From the NCBI GenBank assembly GCA_001910725.1, contig MJGA01000020.1, positions 434,001-498,000 on the forward strand: DNA of 64,000 nucleotides, given 5' to 3'. Positions 1-12,905 of the stretch are shown here, in pieces. Source of the DNA: Phanerodontia chrysosporium (taxonomy: Eukaryota > Basidiomycota > Agaricomycetes > Polyporales > Phanerochaetaceae). The position numbers and the translations under genes were made by a program. Within the stretch, counting starts at the first letter, position 1, and each line of letters starts with the position of its first letter. Under the pieces are notes generated by a model, which saw only the letters and a list, made by a program, of their open reading frames with translations, was not told the origin of the DNA and made no database searches.

Positions 1-908
1 GTGCAGTGACACAGAAACTTGAAGATTTGGATGTTGCTATCCACGCGGTTCCGAACCGTTATCCAACGGAAACCATTGTCGTTCGGTCGAAGTCACAGAA
101 ATCGCAACCGTGTATTACGATGCCACATGGTGGTCCGCACTCCGTGATGTCGACCGCGTTCTCCGCTGCATCTACCAGCTTTGCGGTAGAAGGCTGTGAG
201 TGGTTTATATACTTGTTCCATCGTCGAGTTGACCTGTCTTCATAGATACTGTGGCTTTGCCGAACTACACAGGAAGTATCGGTTTCGGGGAGAAATATAT
301 CAGACAACTACCAGGGAAATGCGGAAGGCTCGACATTGACGATTGCATGGAATCGGTTCGGTACCTCATCAAGCAGGGTATTTCGAAGGAAGACGCGCAG
401 TATCTCCTAAGCGGTTCACACGGCGGCTTCATCATCGGACATCGTAGGTGTTTGCCTGTATCGCGCCATACGACGCTGACCTTCTCCAGTGATTGGGCAA
501 TTCCCAGATGCCTTCCGCGCCGCAGTTATCCGCAACCCAGTCATCAACCTCGGCGAGACGTCTACAACAGACATCCCAGACTGGTACTTCGAAGAGATCG
601 GCGTCGGTTTCCGTCCCGACTCTATCATGACGCCCGATCTCTACCGCGACGCCTTCGCGATGTCACCTATCGTGTACGCCGACCGCGTACGAACGCCGCT
701 CCAGGTGCATATCGGCCTCCAGGATCGCCGTGTCTCGCTCGACCAAGGCATGAAGTACTATCATCTCCTCAAGGCGAAGGGAAAGGACGTGGAGATGTTC
801 GCTTTTAAGGACGATGGTCATGCCATCGAGAGCGTAGAGGGAGCGCGTGTAGCATATTATGCGGCGAAGAACCTCTTTGATACGGTACAGAAGGGCAAAC
901 GTAAATGA
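1..908 (+). CDS. Acylaminoacyl-peptidase (prolyl oligopeptidase family S9), 3' part
   Basis: This is the C-terminal alpha/beta-hydrolase part of an acyl-peptide hydrolase, a cytosolic serine peptidase that removes N-acylated residues from peptides. The 5' end lies outside the window. Exons are about 1-195, 246-443 and 490-908. Joining them gives the oxyanion segment MPHGGPHS, then EGYTVALPNYTGSIGFG, the nucleophile elbow LSGSHGGF, a late Asp in GLQDRRV and the catalytic His in DDGHAIE, which completes the Ser-Asp-His triad in the order expected for S9. The introns are 50 and 46 nt with GT-AG ends, and both restore the reading frame. The sequence before residue VTQKLED may itself start at a splice acceptor (tgcag at 2-6). 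S9C acylaminoacyl-peptidase is preferred over dipeptidyl peptidase because of the motif wording, but this rests on recall. Confidence 0.9.
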
Positions 909-1072
909 AGACGAGACAAGGTGTCTCGGATTTTGTTAACATTACAGAAGTGATCAATGGCAATGCTACAGTTGATACTATTGCTGGTAGTTAGATATGT
1001 CCGTGAACGACCTCTAGACCCAGAGAAATTCAAAGCTACAGAAACCCGGGAGGAAAGCAACGATAAGACCCA

Positions 1073-4000
1073 TCAAGGTACACAAATGCTACACGTTATC
1101 TGAGGCAACGTCAGATCACATGAACCATGTAGAAGTCTGGTCGGGAACGTCATAAAGTTGGGTATAATGTCTTGTTCGGAGAACGTGAAGAGTGATTGCA
1201 TCTGGTCCGGATGCACCGTCTGCGCATCCCAGTTCGGCGGTAGGTGCATGTTGTGATCAGGAAGCTCGAGGTGTGGCGGCCTAAGTTGGGCCTGAGCGGG
1301 GCCCATGGGTCCCTGTGGGCCCACGGACGGGGCCAGAGCAGGTACATGCTGCGATGGTCCAGGCCCAGCGCCGGCTTCGGCCTGCGGTTGACCGCATGCA
1401 TCGCTACCCGCGTGCCGCCGCTCCCAGATCCGCGAGGCAACGAGCTGCTGCAGGAAGCGAGAAAAGCGGCGTCGCGGGGTTGAGTCGTCCGCGCCGACAT
1501 CGGTGGCGTCCATGGCCTGGGCCAGCCGCTTGATGAGCTCCACGACTCGCGTCTCTTGGCGTTGATCGAGCTTGCATGAGAACTCTGGGCGCAGGCACTG
1601 GGTGATCTGTTAGCCTCTGTGTACTCTCGGCGGCTTTAGGGTTTGGTAGCGAACCTTGGTGAGCATGGCGGCACCGTATGCGGACAGCGCAAAGACCTGC
1701 TCCGGCGAGAACCGAATGAAGCCTGTCGGCAGGATGCGCTCAACGACGCAGTTCACTACAGCTGATGCAGCGTGCAGGCACTTTGAGGAGAGTTCGCCTC
1801 AGTACACAAATCAGGCAATCGAGTAGGCTAAAAGCTTACCCCAGCAAAGAACATCGTATCATCCTTCAGTTTGCCTTGCTTCATGACCTCCTGGAGGCCA
1901 ACCGAGTACGTGATTAGACGACAGTACTCGTAGACACTAGATGATCTGTCAGCATGGTTCATGGACATGTGAAGCGGGAGGTACTGACGATGTCATCAAC
2001 GCCATCCTAAGACGGTCATCACGGCCTGTGAAAGACACATGGTCAGTTCATACCAAGGTCGCCAACAGAGTACTGACCAGCTTCAGGCGACAGCTCCCGA
2101 GCACATCTGCTTGTGGCAGCTTCATTCCAAGACCGCAACTCGTCAGAGAAAACCCGATGTGTGCTGGCCAGGTCCACGCTCTGCTTAATGATCAGCGGCT
2201 GCCCAATGCTACGTGGTAAAATTCTCACATCACGCGAGGGCCTGGAGTCCATGGCGGGATTGACGAGCGCGGCAAAGCGACCCATGATACGGAAGAGCTC
2301 GACCAGGGACACCATGTAATTGTCCGCATCCTGGGAATACTTGTGTCCCAAAAATCGTGCGGCGGCGTTACGTATGAGCTGGACGGGCTGCCATCAGTTC
2401 CTGTAGGGGTTATTTTGTATTGGCGACTTACCTCATCCTCCGGGATCATGAAGGGCTTGCCCAGGTTTATGCAGAAACACCGGTCGATGATGAAGCAGAT
2501 GATATGAGTGCGAAGGCGGTTCAACACCTCACGCTGGCCACGCTCGTCTGTCGGCATCGTCTCGGGCACGCGGTGCAGCTCCAGGTCGAGCGCGAGCCTG
2601 GCCGGTAGGATGAGTCCGCAGGCGCGAGTAGATGCGGGGCCGACGGTGCTCACCGGAACGCAAGCGCGCTGTAGAAAAACTGGCGATCCTCGTCCCAGCG
2701 ACGCGCCGGGGGCATGTATGCGGCCATAAGGGCGAAGGCTTGGCACATCTCCAGCGTCTTGCACCCGTCGAGGAAGGCATTCGCGGCCGCAGCTTTGGTC
2801 ATGTGCACCGCCATAGGGTAGATCTCCGGCTTCTCATCGTAGAACCGGGAGGCCAGGGTGCAGACTGCGGTCGCAAATAGTGAGCGAGAAGTCCGCTGCT
2901 GGACAGATGCCTGCGCTTACCAACGGTGAAAAGGAACGGACAGCGGCCAAGTACCGCCGCCGGTGTGTGTATGTTCTCATCGAAAATAGGCATGACCGGC
3001 TGTAAGACATGTCAGAGAAGGTAACGCCACGCAAGTCTCGTGACTGACATTGATCCACTGGTAAAATCTATGTTTCGGTTAGTCAATGGCTAAAGAAATG
3101 ACTCGAGTCCACTCACATGTGGAAGAGGTTCCCCACATCATCGTTGTTGATCAGCCCAGAGAGGATAATGTCAGGCGCAGCCTGACGCTCGACAATGAGC
3201 CGCCTGAGATCGAGGTTTGCAAATGGGCCTGAGTTCGCAAGGTTTACGATCATGAGCCAAACTGGTGTTCTACCACATACGGCCAGTGGCACCTACCAGG
3301 CTCGAAGTACGCCGAACTTGTTATCCCCCCTCCCTCGACCGGGTCGTCGTGCACGCTGTCGCCGCTGCTCGTAGGGTCGCGGCCAGAGACGGGCGACGAG
3401 AGACGCGAGCGGCTCTCGAGGGCGGTATGGGCGAGCACGCCCACCGGCGCGCGGCGCGCGGGGAGCGGGTGCAGGTGCAGCGAGGATGCGGACTCCTGGA
3501 GGTCCTCCATGCCGCTGCTGGCTCCGTCGCTCTCCGAGTCGTCTTCGAACTCCTCGTCGAGAGCGGAGAGATCGATTTTCTGGCGGCCGACCTCGCTCGA
3601 CGCGCGCGACGAGCCCGCGCCCTTGTCGAGGTACATGAGCACGTCGCGGTACTGCGTGCGCTGCTCCGGCGTCAGTGCGAGCCGCGCGGGGTTCAGCAGA
3701 AGCGGCGTCGCCATCGACGACGCCGGGTTGAGCTTCGCGAGCAGGTTGTCGATCATCGCGTCCTTCTCGCGGATCTGCTTTCGCAGGATATCGCGCATGC
3801 TGCAGGGCGGCGATAAGTCAGTGCGCGGGTGTGTCAGGGAGGGCGGGCGTTACGCACCCTGGTGACCGTGGCTTCCGGCCGAGAACGATGCACTCGTGGC
3901 CGCCGACGATGCACCTTGCACACGTACTGTCGTTGTCAGCAAAGCTGCATTTCATCTACCAAGGCCGGTCAGTGCCAGGCGACGCCAGTGAGAGAACTAG

Positions 4001-4523
4001 AAAAATTACTTTGAGTCGCTTGCACCGTGTGCAAGCACCTGTGAGCCTTCCACCCGCTTGATAGGAACTTCCTGACGCTTCTTTGCGGGGCTTCTTTCCG
4101 GGGTTGGTGGACTCAGGGTAAAGGCCGCTCATTATTGAAGGCGACGTCGACGCCTGGCCGAGGTTGAAAGGCGAGGGACCACGGGTGATAGAGTCGTACT
4201 GGCTTGTCATGTGCGGCGACGCGTAGAGATTGCTGGAGTCGAAGTAGAACCCGGCATTTGACGGAGAGACGTGTCCGTCGGGCGTCTGAGGGTAGAACAT
4301 GGAGGCCTCGCGCTCTGTCATGATGATGTCGCGGCGTAAGTAAGAGGTGCAGAACATGATCGAGGGGGGCAGGCGGCGTACTCAGACCAGACTTCCAGGA
4401 ATTTATATCGACCGGGGGATATTCTGGGGCGAAGAACTGCTCAGAAGCGTATACGGCACGCCCATCGTGGGAGGATGAGGAGCTGCATGGCGAGGAGCGT
4501 TGGTGATTGCGTTTGGCAGGCAT
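1073..4523 (-). CDS. Zn(II)2Cys6 fungal transcription factor with middle homology region
   Basis: Nuclear DNA-binding regulator, fragmented by many introns. The ATG at 4523 opens MPAKRNHQRSS. The binuclear zinc cluster is assembled over an intron near 3960-4010: ACTRCKRLK is followed by MKCSFADNDSTCARC and then GGHECIVLGRKPR, giving all six cysteines. Next comes a basic/coiled stretch with MRDILRKQIREKDAMIDNL (about 3740-3798), an acidic Ser-rich linker and, further on, the fungal-specific regulatory domain. There QAFALMAAYMPPARRW and LALDLELHRVPE are joined over an intron near 2590-2645, followed by RTHIICFIIDRCFCINLGKP (about 2460-2530). The last long exon (1073-1543) is Pro/Gln/Gly-rich, as in activation regions. 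Exact inner exon limits were not all resolved, and the 3' end is the stop of that last open frame. Target genes cannot be told from the sequence. Confidence 0.88.
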
Positions 4524-6760
4524 TTTCGAGCGAGCTCCACAGTTCAGCAGTGGTATGTCAAGCGTGGGGTGGGAGCGGGGGTGCTCGAACGATAAAAGGC
4601 GGCCGGAAGAATGGGAGGACCCGTGTTGTGTTCTGGGTGGACGAGGCTGAGTGTAGATACAGAAGAGAATGAGGCACATTTATAAGTCCGAGTAGACTCA
4701 CCATTCCGACGACAAGGCGGTCGAGAGCCCGACAGGGGCACTGGGACGGCACGGCTGATGCGACAAGACTGGAAGTTAGCGACGGCATGTGTGAACACCC
4801 CGACAGGAATGCGGGGCCATACACGGACGTGGGGACTGCATGCCGCCGGAATGAAATCGACCAGAGATTGTCGAGGAACGTCGATCTTCCAATCGCAGGA
4901 GGTTTGCACAGGTCAGGTGGGCGGGCCTGCCATTCTTCCGCCACGGACGCGTATGGCCAGATCCAAACTGCGACCAGCATCGAGTCTGCTTGCGTGATAG
5001 AGTTCACCTGCTGCGAGGCTTTGCCGCACCACCGGCTCGCGTTGGCAGATCGGGTTCAGTCGTGGCGGCGCTTGCGTGGCCTAGACATGCCCGAGGCCTC
5101 GAAAACTTTCCTCAGACTACCTGCGCACAGAGCCCCTGTACACGCTGCCCGCGAGTCGCAACTCGCTAAAGACCGCGCTGCTGAGTTCTGACAGAGAACA
5201 GGACGAGACATGCGAAGGCAGCGCTTGCTAGTGAACAAGGAGCAGGTTTCTGATATGGGAGGTTGTGCGTGTCATTCGTGTGAAGGAAAGCGCGTCGAGG
5301 CACCGTGCCATAGGCGGTGTCGCTGGAGCGTGCTCTGCCGTAAGGCCATACCTCGCCCGTAACGCACTTACCCTTAGAGGGGCCATTTCCCACGATAGGC
5401 GTCGCAAGTATTGTCAGGGTCCGCGTCGCGTACAGCGATCGGTCGGGAGCTTGAGACTGTGTGTTTGAGCGGCTCCGGTTTCGCTGTGTTCGTCGTTGGC
5501 ACCTGTGAGTGCAGCGGAACTCAAAATCTTGCCCTATTCAACCCCGCTTGGGTTCGCGCCCATAACGTCTGTTAAATCAGTCCGCGTACGGCACAAGGGA
5601 TGTGAATATCCGAAGCTGCAGATTGCTCAAGCACACTCACAAGCTCTTGTAGCTGAAAATGCTTATAGCAACATGCCTCAGAAAACTTCAGCCTTGCGCC
5701 GTCGCTGAGTTATCCAGACGAGTCCGATGGAGGGATAATCAATTTGTCGGATTAGAAGCCGTTTGCGGCAAAGGGGCGCACAGGACCGCACAGGCACCAC
5801 CTGCAACCGTGTAAGACAACAAGTCGACAATAGGTTGTTGCGCATAGGTGTCCGGATGAGTGCCGGCGGGAGAGCGTCGCTCGGAGGCTGAAAGGGTCCT
5901 TCGGGAAAGCCAAAGAAGAGGATGTGACATGCACTCAGGCACGCAGAGTCTGCTGGAGCATGGTGAACGATAACAGGTGGAAATGTAGTATAACCGATGC
6001 ATTGCACATGTAGGCTCGCACTGCTGGCATAGTTGAGCAGGTATATCCGAGCTCCGGGCTGCGAAATGAGGCAAGTCCAGTCGGCAACTTTAGCGGCACT
6101 TTGAGCCACATCCGTGGCCCTTACGACACACAGACCTGCGAAGCCCAGGAATGTCCGATATCACAACGGACGTCATGTACAGGGAGAGCGACCATCGACA
6201 GTGTGTCGGAGCAGGTGCGCCTGTACGGTAATCACTGAGGAGACCGGAGCAGTGCTGAGCGTCCAAAAATTAATTTTTGGCATCGGGATCCAACGACAGG
6301 GGGGAGAAAAAGTGAACGCCACGGGGAGCACCAGCATCGCTATTCGGCGTAAACTCACCATGATCTGTATCTGCAGTGAGACAGGGGGATAGACAGCAGA
6401 GTCCAGGATTAATGAAGAGAGATATTAGTGTTGTGAGTGTGGCCGGTCGTGGTCGGACATTTTGCAAGGCTGCGTGGGTGAGCAGGAACGTACGGCGATC
6501 CTCAAGGTTGCGCGACTCCTCCGATGCCGATCGTCGCCGGGCGTTGTGGAGCTGCTAGTGCCCAAAAAGGAAGGTCTCCTCGCCGGAGAGCCGGTGGACT
6601 GAATCAGGAAACTCTGAGATAAGATAACTCGGCCGCATTGATCCATTTTTTGCGCTTTGGGAGTTGGCTCCGTTCTGCGCGTGAAGTCCATCCTTCCACC
6701 ACCCTCGCTCGTCCCCCCAAAAAAAGGCCCGTCGCAAAGCCACTAGCACCGCTTTTCAAA
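4524..6760. other. Intergenic, about 2.2 kb, no recognisable gene
   Basis: This is the 5' flank of the transcription factor gene and of the La gene, which diverge from here. Only short frames without family resemblance or consistent splice phases were seen. It probably holds the promoters and leaders of both genes. A small unrecognised gene cannot be excluded. Confidence 0.5.
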
Positions 6761-8693
6761 ATGGCCACTGTCGCTGCATCGTCGGAGAAACTTGCGGAAC
6801 TCAAGGCCGAGGAGGCAAAGCCAGAGACCTCGACATCGGAGGTTTCTGCAACTGACGCTGCTCCGGCTACTCAAGAGCCTGCGAAGGAGGCCAGCTCCTC
6901 GACATCAGCTGCGGATGCTACCGGCGATGTAACCATGTCGGACGAAGACGAAAACGCCAAAGCTCTCCGGGCGGTCCGCCAGAGTGAGTCCATCTTGCTC
7001 TCCCAGTCAAGCCTGTCTGTTTCACCTCCTTCCTCCAGTCGAGTTCTACTTTGCCGATGCGAACCTGCCCTATGACAAGTACGGAGCAAGCTCCCCGCGT
7101 GTCAACGCACAGCATGGCTCACGCTAAATTTGCACAGGTTCATGTGGACGCTCCATACCGCCAATCCTGAGCACTGGGTCCCGATCGCGACTGTAGCGTC
7201 ATTCAAGCGTATGCGGGAGTTTGTTCCCCTTGGAATTGACTGGCTTGCCAACGCACTGAAGAGCAGCGCCTCCCTGGAGGTCGACGAGACTAACACCAAG
7301 GTCCGCCGGCGCACAGAAGTCACCGAGCCCAAGGGCCAGTTTGAGAGGAGCATCTACGCCGTGCGTTCTCCTACTTCTTGCAGTCCCTTTTTCCGTGCTG
7401 AAATATGACCCTCTCCTTAGAAAGGCTTTGGCGAAGAGGTTCCGGGGCTGCAACAGAAGCTCGAGGCTTTCTTCAACCAGTATGGCCGCACAAACGCTGT
7501 CCGCATGAGGCGCGAGGAGAACACCAAGCGTTTCAAGGTCCGTCTCGCTCTCACATCGTTGCACCTCACCGCCACTGACAGTTTGTCGTGCAGGGCTCTG
7601 TATTCGTCGAGTTCGATGACATGTCCTCAGTGGAGAAGTTCCTGAACGCGGACCCGAAGCCGACGTGGAACGGCCAGGAGCTCCTCATCATGTCAAAGTG
7701 TGGCTGCGCCCTCGTTTCCAGCTGTTCGCATGTAGCGCTGACCGCTTGTCGTTGCACAGGGAGGCGTACTGCGAGATGAAGATCAAGGAGAAGGGCCTCA
7801 CGGGCAAGGCTGCGAACCTCCGCAAGGAGTCCCTCGCCGGCGCGGGCCGCAAGGGCTTCAACGCCTTCCGTGAGATGGCCAAGGCCTCGGACGACAAGAA
7901 GGGCGGTAAGGGCAAAGCAAAGCCCGAGGTCTGGCTCGAGTTCCTCGGCCAGCGCATCCGCGTCTACGAGGAGGACGGCGGCTCCATCAAGCCCGAGGAC
8001 GTGCCCTTTGTGAAGGGCGCGACCCTCAAGTTCGAGGGCGCCGAGGGCGATGTCAGTTTCGACGAGATCAAGGTGCGTGTGCTTCTGCTATTCGTCTGCA
8101 CGCGTCTGCTAAGTCACGGTGGGCACGCTAGTCCCCCTCAAAGAGCGCTTCGCGCGTGTGCCCTTCGTGCAGTACAACAAGGGCGACACCTGGGGCTACG
8201 TCGCCTTCGACAAGGCACTCTCCGAAGAGGACGTCGCGTACGTCCGCGAGAAGATCGGCACGCTCTCCTCGAAGCCTGTGACGTGGTCCTTCCTCGACGG
8301 TGCGTCTCCCTCACCGCGTCCCCTGCCGCATCCTTATTGACCAAGGACACACGCAACAGAGGAGACAGAAAAGCCTTCCAGATCGAGCGTGCGACTGCCG
8401 CGGCCAAGCGCGCGCTGCACTTCTCGCAGAAGGACGAGCGCGGCAGCGGCGGCGGGCGCGGACGCGGACGCGGTGGCGCGCGGGGCGGGCGTGGCCGTGG
8501 TGGCGGACGCGGCGGCGACCGCCGCGAGCAGAAGCGCGATGCGAAGGACGAGAAGCCCGCCGGTGAGGAGCAGGCGGGCGAGAAGCGCAAGCGCACGATC
8601 GAGCCCGACGGCGGCGCGTTCGTCGGCACGCGCGGCGCGGGTGTGCCTGCGATCGCGAGCGCGAAGAAGGCGAAGACGGACGGCGAGGCGTAG
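6761..8693 (+). CDS. LHP1: La protein (La motif, RRM1, xRRM-like domain, RGG tail)
   Basis: Nuclear RNA chaperone that binds the UUU-OH 3' ends of new RNA polymerase III transcripts such as pre-tRNA. The ATG at 6761 starts an acidic Ser/Ala-rich head. Introns inferred at 6984-7038, 7079-7137, 7361-7420, 7538-7593 (or 7581), 7698-7759, about 8077-8131 and 8300-8361 all restore frame. The La motif reads RQIEFYFADANLPYDKF followed by HWVPIATVASFKRM. RRM1 carries VRMRREENTKRFK and GSVFVEFDD. A second RRM-like region has VPFVQYNKGDTWGYVAF. The C-terminus holds an RGG-type tract (GRGRGRGGARGGRGRGGGRG) and a KKAKTDGEA nuclear-localisation-like end. The RGG box replaces the basic tail of other La proteins. 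Two acceptors for the fourth intron are both in frame, 12 nt apart. Confidence 0.97.
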
Positions 8694-9316
8694 GCCGTGC
8701 GGCGCGGTGTGGGGTGTATCTATCTCTCATGTTGTATCAGTCTCGTTGCTCTCTCCCATGTATCAACATTGCACGCATTTGACACAGCGATCATAGGCAC
8801 TTGTTTCTGTTGTTTTTAGATCTCGGGCTATTCAAGATGCACTATATCTACAAGGTCTCTGTTTTGCGGGTTCGCTACCGCGGTATCACTCGACGCAGAG
8901 GAACTCGTCGGCGTGGTGGACAGTCATCCACTGCTACCGGCTTCCGCCTCCGTGAGACTGTGCCCAGCCTGTAGGACATTGCTTACTTCGCATAATCATC
9001 AGAGTTCCTTTGAGCTTTTGAGCGCTCAAATTGCAACGAGCAGAACGCTGATGCCTCGTCGGTTCTCTCAGTCATCGGCTTTGGAGGTTGTGTTGAACAA
9101 TTTTCCGCTCGGGCCGCCCGCCATCGTGGCGCGGGGATACTTCACAGTTCGCGACGAACGGCGGCTCTTCCTCGGAGGTCACGGTGTCAATCAATTGCAG
9201 CGTCCTCCTGCTGTAGAGCCAGCGTGACCTCGCACGGGCATGCGACCAGGTACATATATTCATGGCACTGCGCCAGAATCATATCTCGACGGGCCTCTTG
9301 CATTTCTCCTCACGCG
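8694..9316. other. Intergenic, 3' flank of La and promoter of esterase gene
   Basis: No complete gene seen. An AT-rich tatat stretch near 9254 lies about 60 nt before the esterase ATG and could serve as a TATA box. A short minus-strand frame near 8898-8940 ending HHADEFLCVE could be a terminal exon, but no convincing upstream exon was found. Confidence 0.4.
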
Positions 9317-10868
9317 ATGTTCCCTCTGTTCTGCGTTGTGCTCTGCGTAGCGGCATTGCTGTCCGGCGCAGCAGCAGCAGTCTCGCCGCGCAGCGTCGTT
9401 ATTCCGCATACACACCCGCTGATCTCGTATCATGGCCGATGGGACGCCGCGCAGGGAACCTGGTGGTGCGTAGCACTACTCATTGTACTCCGCGCGAGTC
9501 AGAAGCTGATGTGCCAGCACAGGGCTGGCTCAGGACTCACGCTGCATGTTGCGGGCCTCACCTCCCTCGCGCTGCGCCTCGGCCCACACACGACTGCGCC
9601 GCTCACGACCGTCGGCGTGTCGCTAGATTATGGTCCGTGGGCGTCCGTAAACGTTTCGGCGGGCGAGACCGCGCTCCCGCTCCCGTTGTCCAGCGGCGCG
9701 CGTGCCCGCGACGCCGTCGTACGCATCACGACAGAAGGTTGGCAGAACAACCGCATGAAGCTGGAGCCATCTTGCTGAACGAGGTGTGGCTTCTCTTACG
9801 CGACTGTCCCGCCCGCGCTAACATACGTGCATGTAGGGTGCTCAACTCCTGCCATACGTCCCTTCGCGACTGGTCTTCCAGGTCATCGGCGACTCTCTCT
9901 CTGCGGTGCGCATATGCTGCTCCTGGGATTTTAGTTTTCCGCTTACGCACCCGCGCAGGGCCAATACCTCCAGCAGGGTGTTCTGCAAGCGTGGCCCTCC
10001 CTGACCGCTGAGGCTTTCAAGGCAGAGCTACGCGTGAATGCGCAGCCCGGCGCCGCACTCTCGGTGTGCCCAATCCCGTCCTCAGTCTCACCTCCCGCTT
10101 ACTCACGTCGATCCATAGGATATTCCTGCATGGGGCAACGTGCACGGCGTGAGCTATCAGTACTTTCGCGTGCGTATACAATCACATCTTGCGTCATCGG
10201 GCATTGACGGCGCGCACAGACGGAGGACACGGGGTACTACTACACGAGCGACCACAACTACACGACGCCCTGGAACTTTGCGCGCGACGCGCCCCCGCCG
10301 ACGCACGTCATCGTGCACATCGGGTTAGCCCGCCCTTCCTCTCCATGCATCACACGCTGACAAGTCCTCGCAGCGCAAACGACGCATCGCAGAACGTGAC
10401 GGCGCCCGCGTTCGAGGCGACATACCTCGCGTTCATCGCGCGTCTGCGCACGCTCTACGCCGCGCAGCCGCTGCTTATCTTCTCACCCGTGCGTTGCGCT
10501 CCGAGACCGTAGGAACCACAGACTGACACGCTGGCGTATGCCAGTGGGGCTGGCCCGCTGCGGACGGGAGCGTGAGCTACTACTACCCGGGAAGCTACCA
10601 ACGCATCGTCGCGGCGCGGCACGCGCTCGGAGACACGAACGTCTTCCTCGTCAACACGACCGGCTGGGTCTCCTGGGACGATGTCTTCCCCACGTGCGTT
10701 CGCCTGTCCTAGTGTTTCTCGTTCCATCGCTCAGTGTGTCGCGCGACCAGGAATACGCACCCCACGGAGGCAGGGCATAGCAAGATCGCCAGCTTGTTTC
10801 GCGCGTGGCTCGAGGCGTGGGGACTCCGTCCCGAGGTTGCGTGGCCGACCCATGTGTCGGCATCATGA
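9317..10868 (+). CDS. Secreted SGNH/GDSL carbohydrate esterase (CE2-like)
   Basis: Predicted extracellular esterase that deacetylates plant polysaccharide. It starts MFPLFCVVLCVAALLSG, a signal peptide. An N-terminal beta-sandwich region follows (YHGRWDAAQGTWWAGSGL joined over an intron, then EGWQNNRMKLE). The SGNH blocks are all visible after splicing: block I VFQVIGDSLSAGQYLQQG, an Asn-bearing segment WGNVHGVSYQYF, block III HIGANDAS and block V NTHPTEAGHSKIA with the catalytic Asp-x-His type end (here Thr-His-Pro). At least eight small introns are needed. The last, at about 10695-10769, joins DVFPT to NTHPTEAGH, and the frame ends at TGA 10866-10868. The two-domain order matches CE2 acetyl esterases and related fungal SGNH hydrolases. 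The substrate is inferred. Confidence 0.9.
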
Positions 10869-11108
10869 ACGCTTCAATCGTAGCAGAACAGCGGATGCAG
10901 GTCGAGAAAATACTCTCCCGCGATGACAGCCGACCTGTGTACATCATCCATGTCATTTTCTTCATGTCCGAGACACGTTGTTTCCGCACCATCCAGAATC
11001 TATATAAACAATTACAGCATAAAGAGCAACATCCAAAAAAATCTATCCCCTGCATCTCAGTCGTGTGCGACCACGGTGAGTGATTGCGCCTTGACCCTTT
11101 CGTCGGCT

Positions 11109-12905
11109 CTACACATCGTCATCCACAAGGTCATATCCCGCAGCATGGAGGATCGTTGCAAACTGAACGCATATACTCAGCGCCTGATGGCAAGCAAAGG
11201 AAGCGAAAGACAGACGCACCTGGACCTTCGCAATCGACTTGAGCTGCTCAAAGTCGTAGCCCTCGCGATCGCTGAGGTCACCTACGCGCCAAGGGAGAAG
11301 ATTGAGTGGTCAAGCGGGACATCATAGGCAAGGGGGAAGGACGCACCGCTGTTATGGTACATAGGGTCTGCGATGGGACCCGCGCGCTCGAAGACCTGCG
11401 TCGACGGGAAGCCCTGCTCGTGGAAGCTCTGCACCAGTGTCAGTTCAGCAAACAGGGACAGATATGAAGCCGACGCGCCTGGTGGTCGCTGCAGCACGCC
11501 GGTGTGAAGCCAACGACAAGTTCAGGGCTGTAGATCGCGGAGAGGTTCGCGACGAGCTGCGTAACCTCGGGAGTGCCGATCCTGGACGGGCGCGTCAGCA
11601 CAGGGTCGGCACGCGCGACGGACGGGACAACGTACAAATCAGGCAGCCCAAGCTGCGGCGGCTCGCCTGGCTTGTGGTATGCGAGCATGTCTGCCTGGAC
11701 CATGAGAGTAAGGTCCGCACCTTCCTCGCGCATCTTGCCTGTGACACGACGACGTCAGCCACGAACTACGAAGCAGGCAGTCCACGTACGGGCATATGCG
11801 CGAGAGCCGAGCAAGCCCTGCTCCTCGCCCGCAAACGCGCACAGCTGGACGTTCTTCCGGAAGCGCACGCCCTGCCGCTTGATGGTGCGTGCAATCGCAA
11901 GGAGGGCACCAGTGCCACTGCCGTCGTCGTCACCACCAGGTGCGCGTGTGCTCCCGAACGAGCCACGGCTGTCGTAATGCGCGCTCACGAGCACCGTCTC
12001 CGTCGTGTTCTCCGAAGCAGGGTATGCACTAGCAGCAGCAGTCAGATACACGCTCAAAGGAAGATCGGGACGTGTACAACGCACCAGATCACGTTCGGCG
12101 CGAAACCACTCAGGAACGGCTGCAGCTCGCACGTCGCACCGGTCTCCTCGAAGCGGTCCTTCAGCCACGCTGCGGCGACGGGCGCGCCATCAGAGAACGA
12201 GTGCCGCGAGACTATTGGCGAGCTCGGGGATTCACCCGTGAGCCAGCGCACGTCGGTGCGTAGTCGTGGCACAGAGATGTTGCCGACGAGCGCGGCAATG
12301 GTTGGGTCGAACTTGGCGTGCTTCAGGATGCGGCGCACACGCTCGACTGCGTTGTCGGGCACAGGTACGAGTGGAATGGGCGCAGAAGGGACCAGGGCGG
12401 AGCGCCATAGCCGCGGCAGATGTGTGTCGAGCGTCGAGGCGAGCTCCTCGCCGACGCTCAGGAGCATCGCGCTGCCACTACGCGCTTGGAACGCAACTTC
12501 GAAAGGCACGCAGGAAGAGCCAGCAGGTATGCAGCGCGTCGATACGCCTCCGAGCACCTGCTGCTTGTCGCCCAGAGAGGAAGCTGAAGACATGATGCTT
12601 GACATGACGTGTGCAAGGGCATCGCCTTCCGCAGGGGTGAGCAGCGACTCGTCTATGGAGGCGGCATCGCTCTCGAGCCAAACGAACCGAGTGCCCTGCA
12701 CATGGACACGGTCGGCAATGCTGCCTGCTTGCATGACTGCTAGGGCGTCGTCAACGCACGTATAATCATCTACGCTGTAGAGGCTCCATTTGCCAGAGGG
12801 CGAGGACCCATAGTACGAGAGACAAGACGACGACGCGGCCTCGGAGTGCCCTGGCGGGTGCGGGTGAATGAGGAAGAAAAGCGGGGCGAGCGAGGTGACC
12901 AGCAT
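11109..12905 (-). CDS. Secreted M28 zinc aminopeptidase
   Basis: Extracellular di-zinc exopeptidase that trims N-terminal residues from peptides. I chose the ATG at 12905 because it opens a signal-like MLVTSLAPLFFLIHPHPPG. An in-frame ATG at 13115 would add 70 low-complexity residues and overlap the promoter of the next gene. An N-terminal prodomain precedes the catalytic domain. Metal ligands appear in order: VSAHYDSRG (His), GGDDDGSGT (bridging Asp), AGEEQGLLGS (Glu pair), QADM (Asp) and YHNSGD (His). The last motif is assembled over an intron near 11275-11330 with DLSDREGYDFEQLKSIAKVQ. A terminal exon gives FATILHAAGYDLVDDDV and stops at TAG, complement 11109-11111. Head to head with the DUF89 gene. 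Confidence 0.93.

Noticed and set aside
8138..8730. Long Arg/Pro-rich frames antisense and out of frame over the La RGG tail
   Set aside because: They mirror the GC-rich coding strand of the La gene. The La frame has motifs and phase-matched introns, and these frames have none.
8898..8940. Terminal exon ending HHADEFLCVE on the minus strand
   Set aside because: No upstream exon with consistent phase or family resemblance was found between it and the divergent esterase gene.
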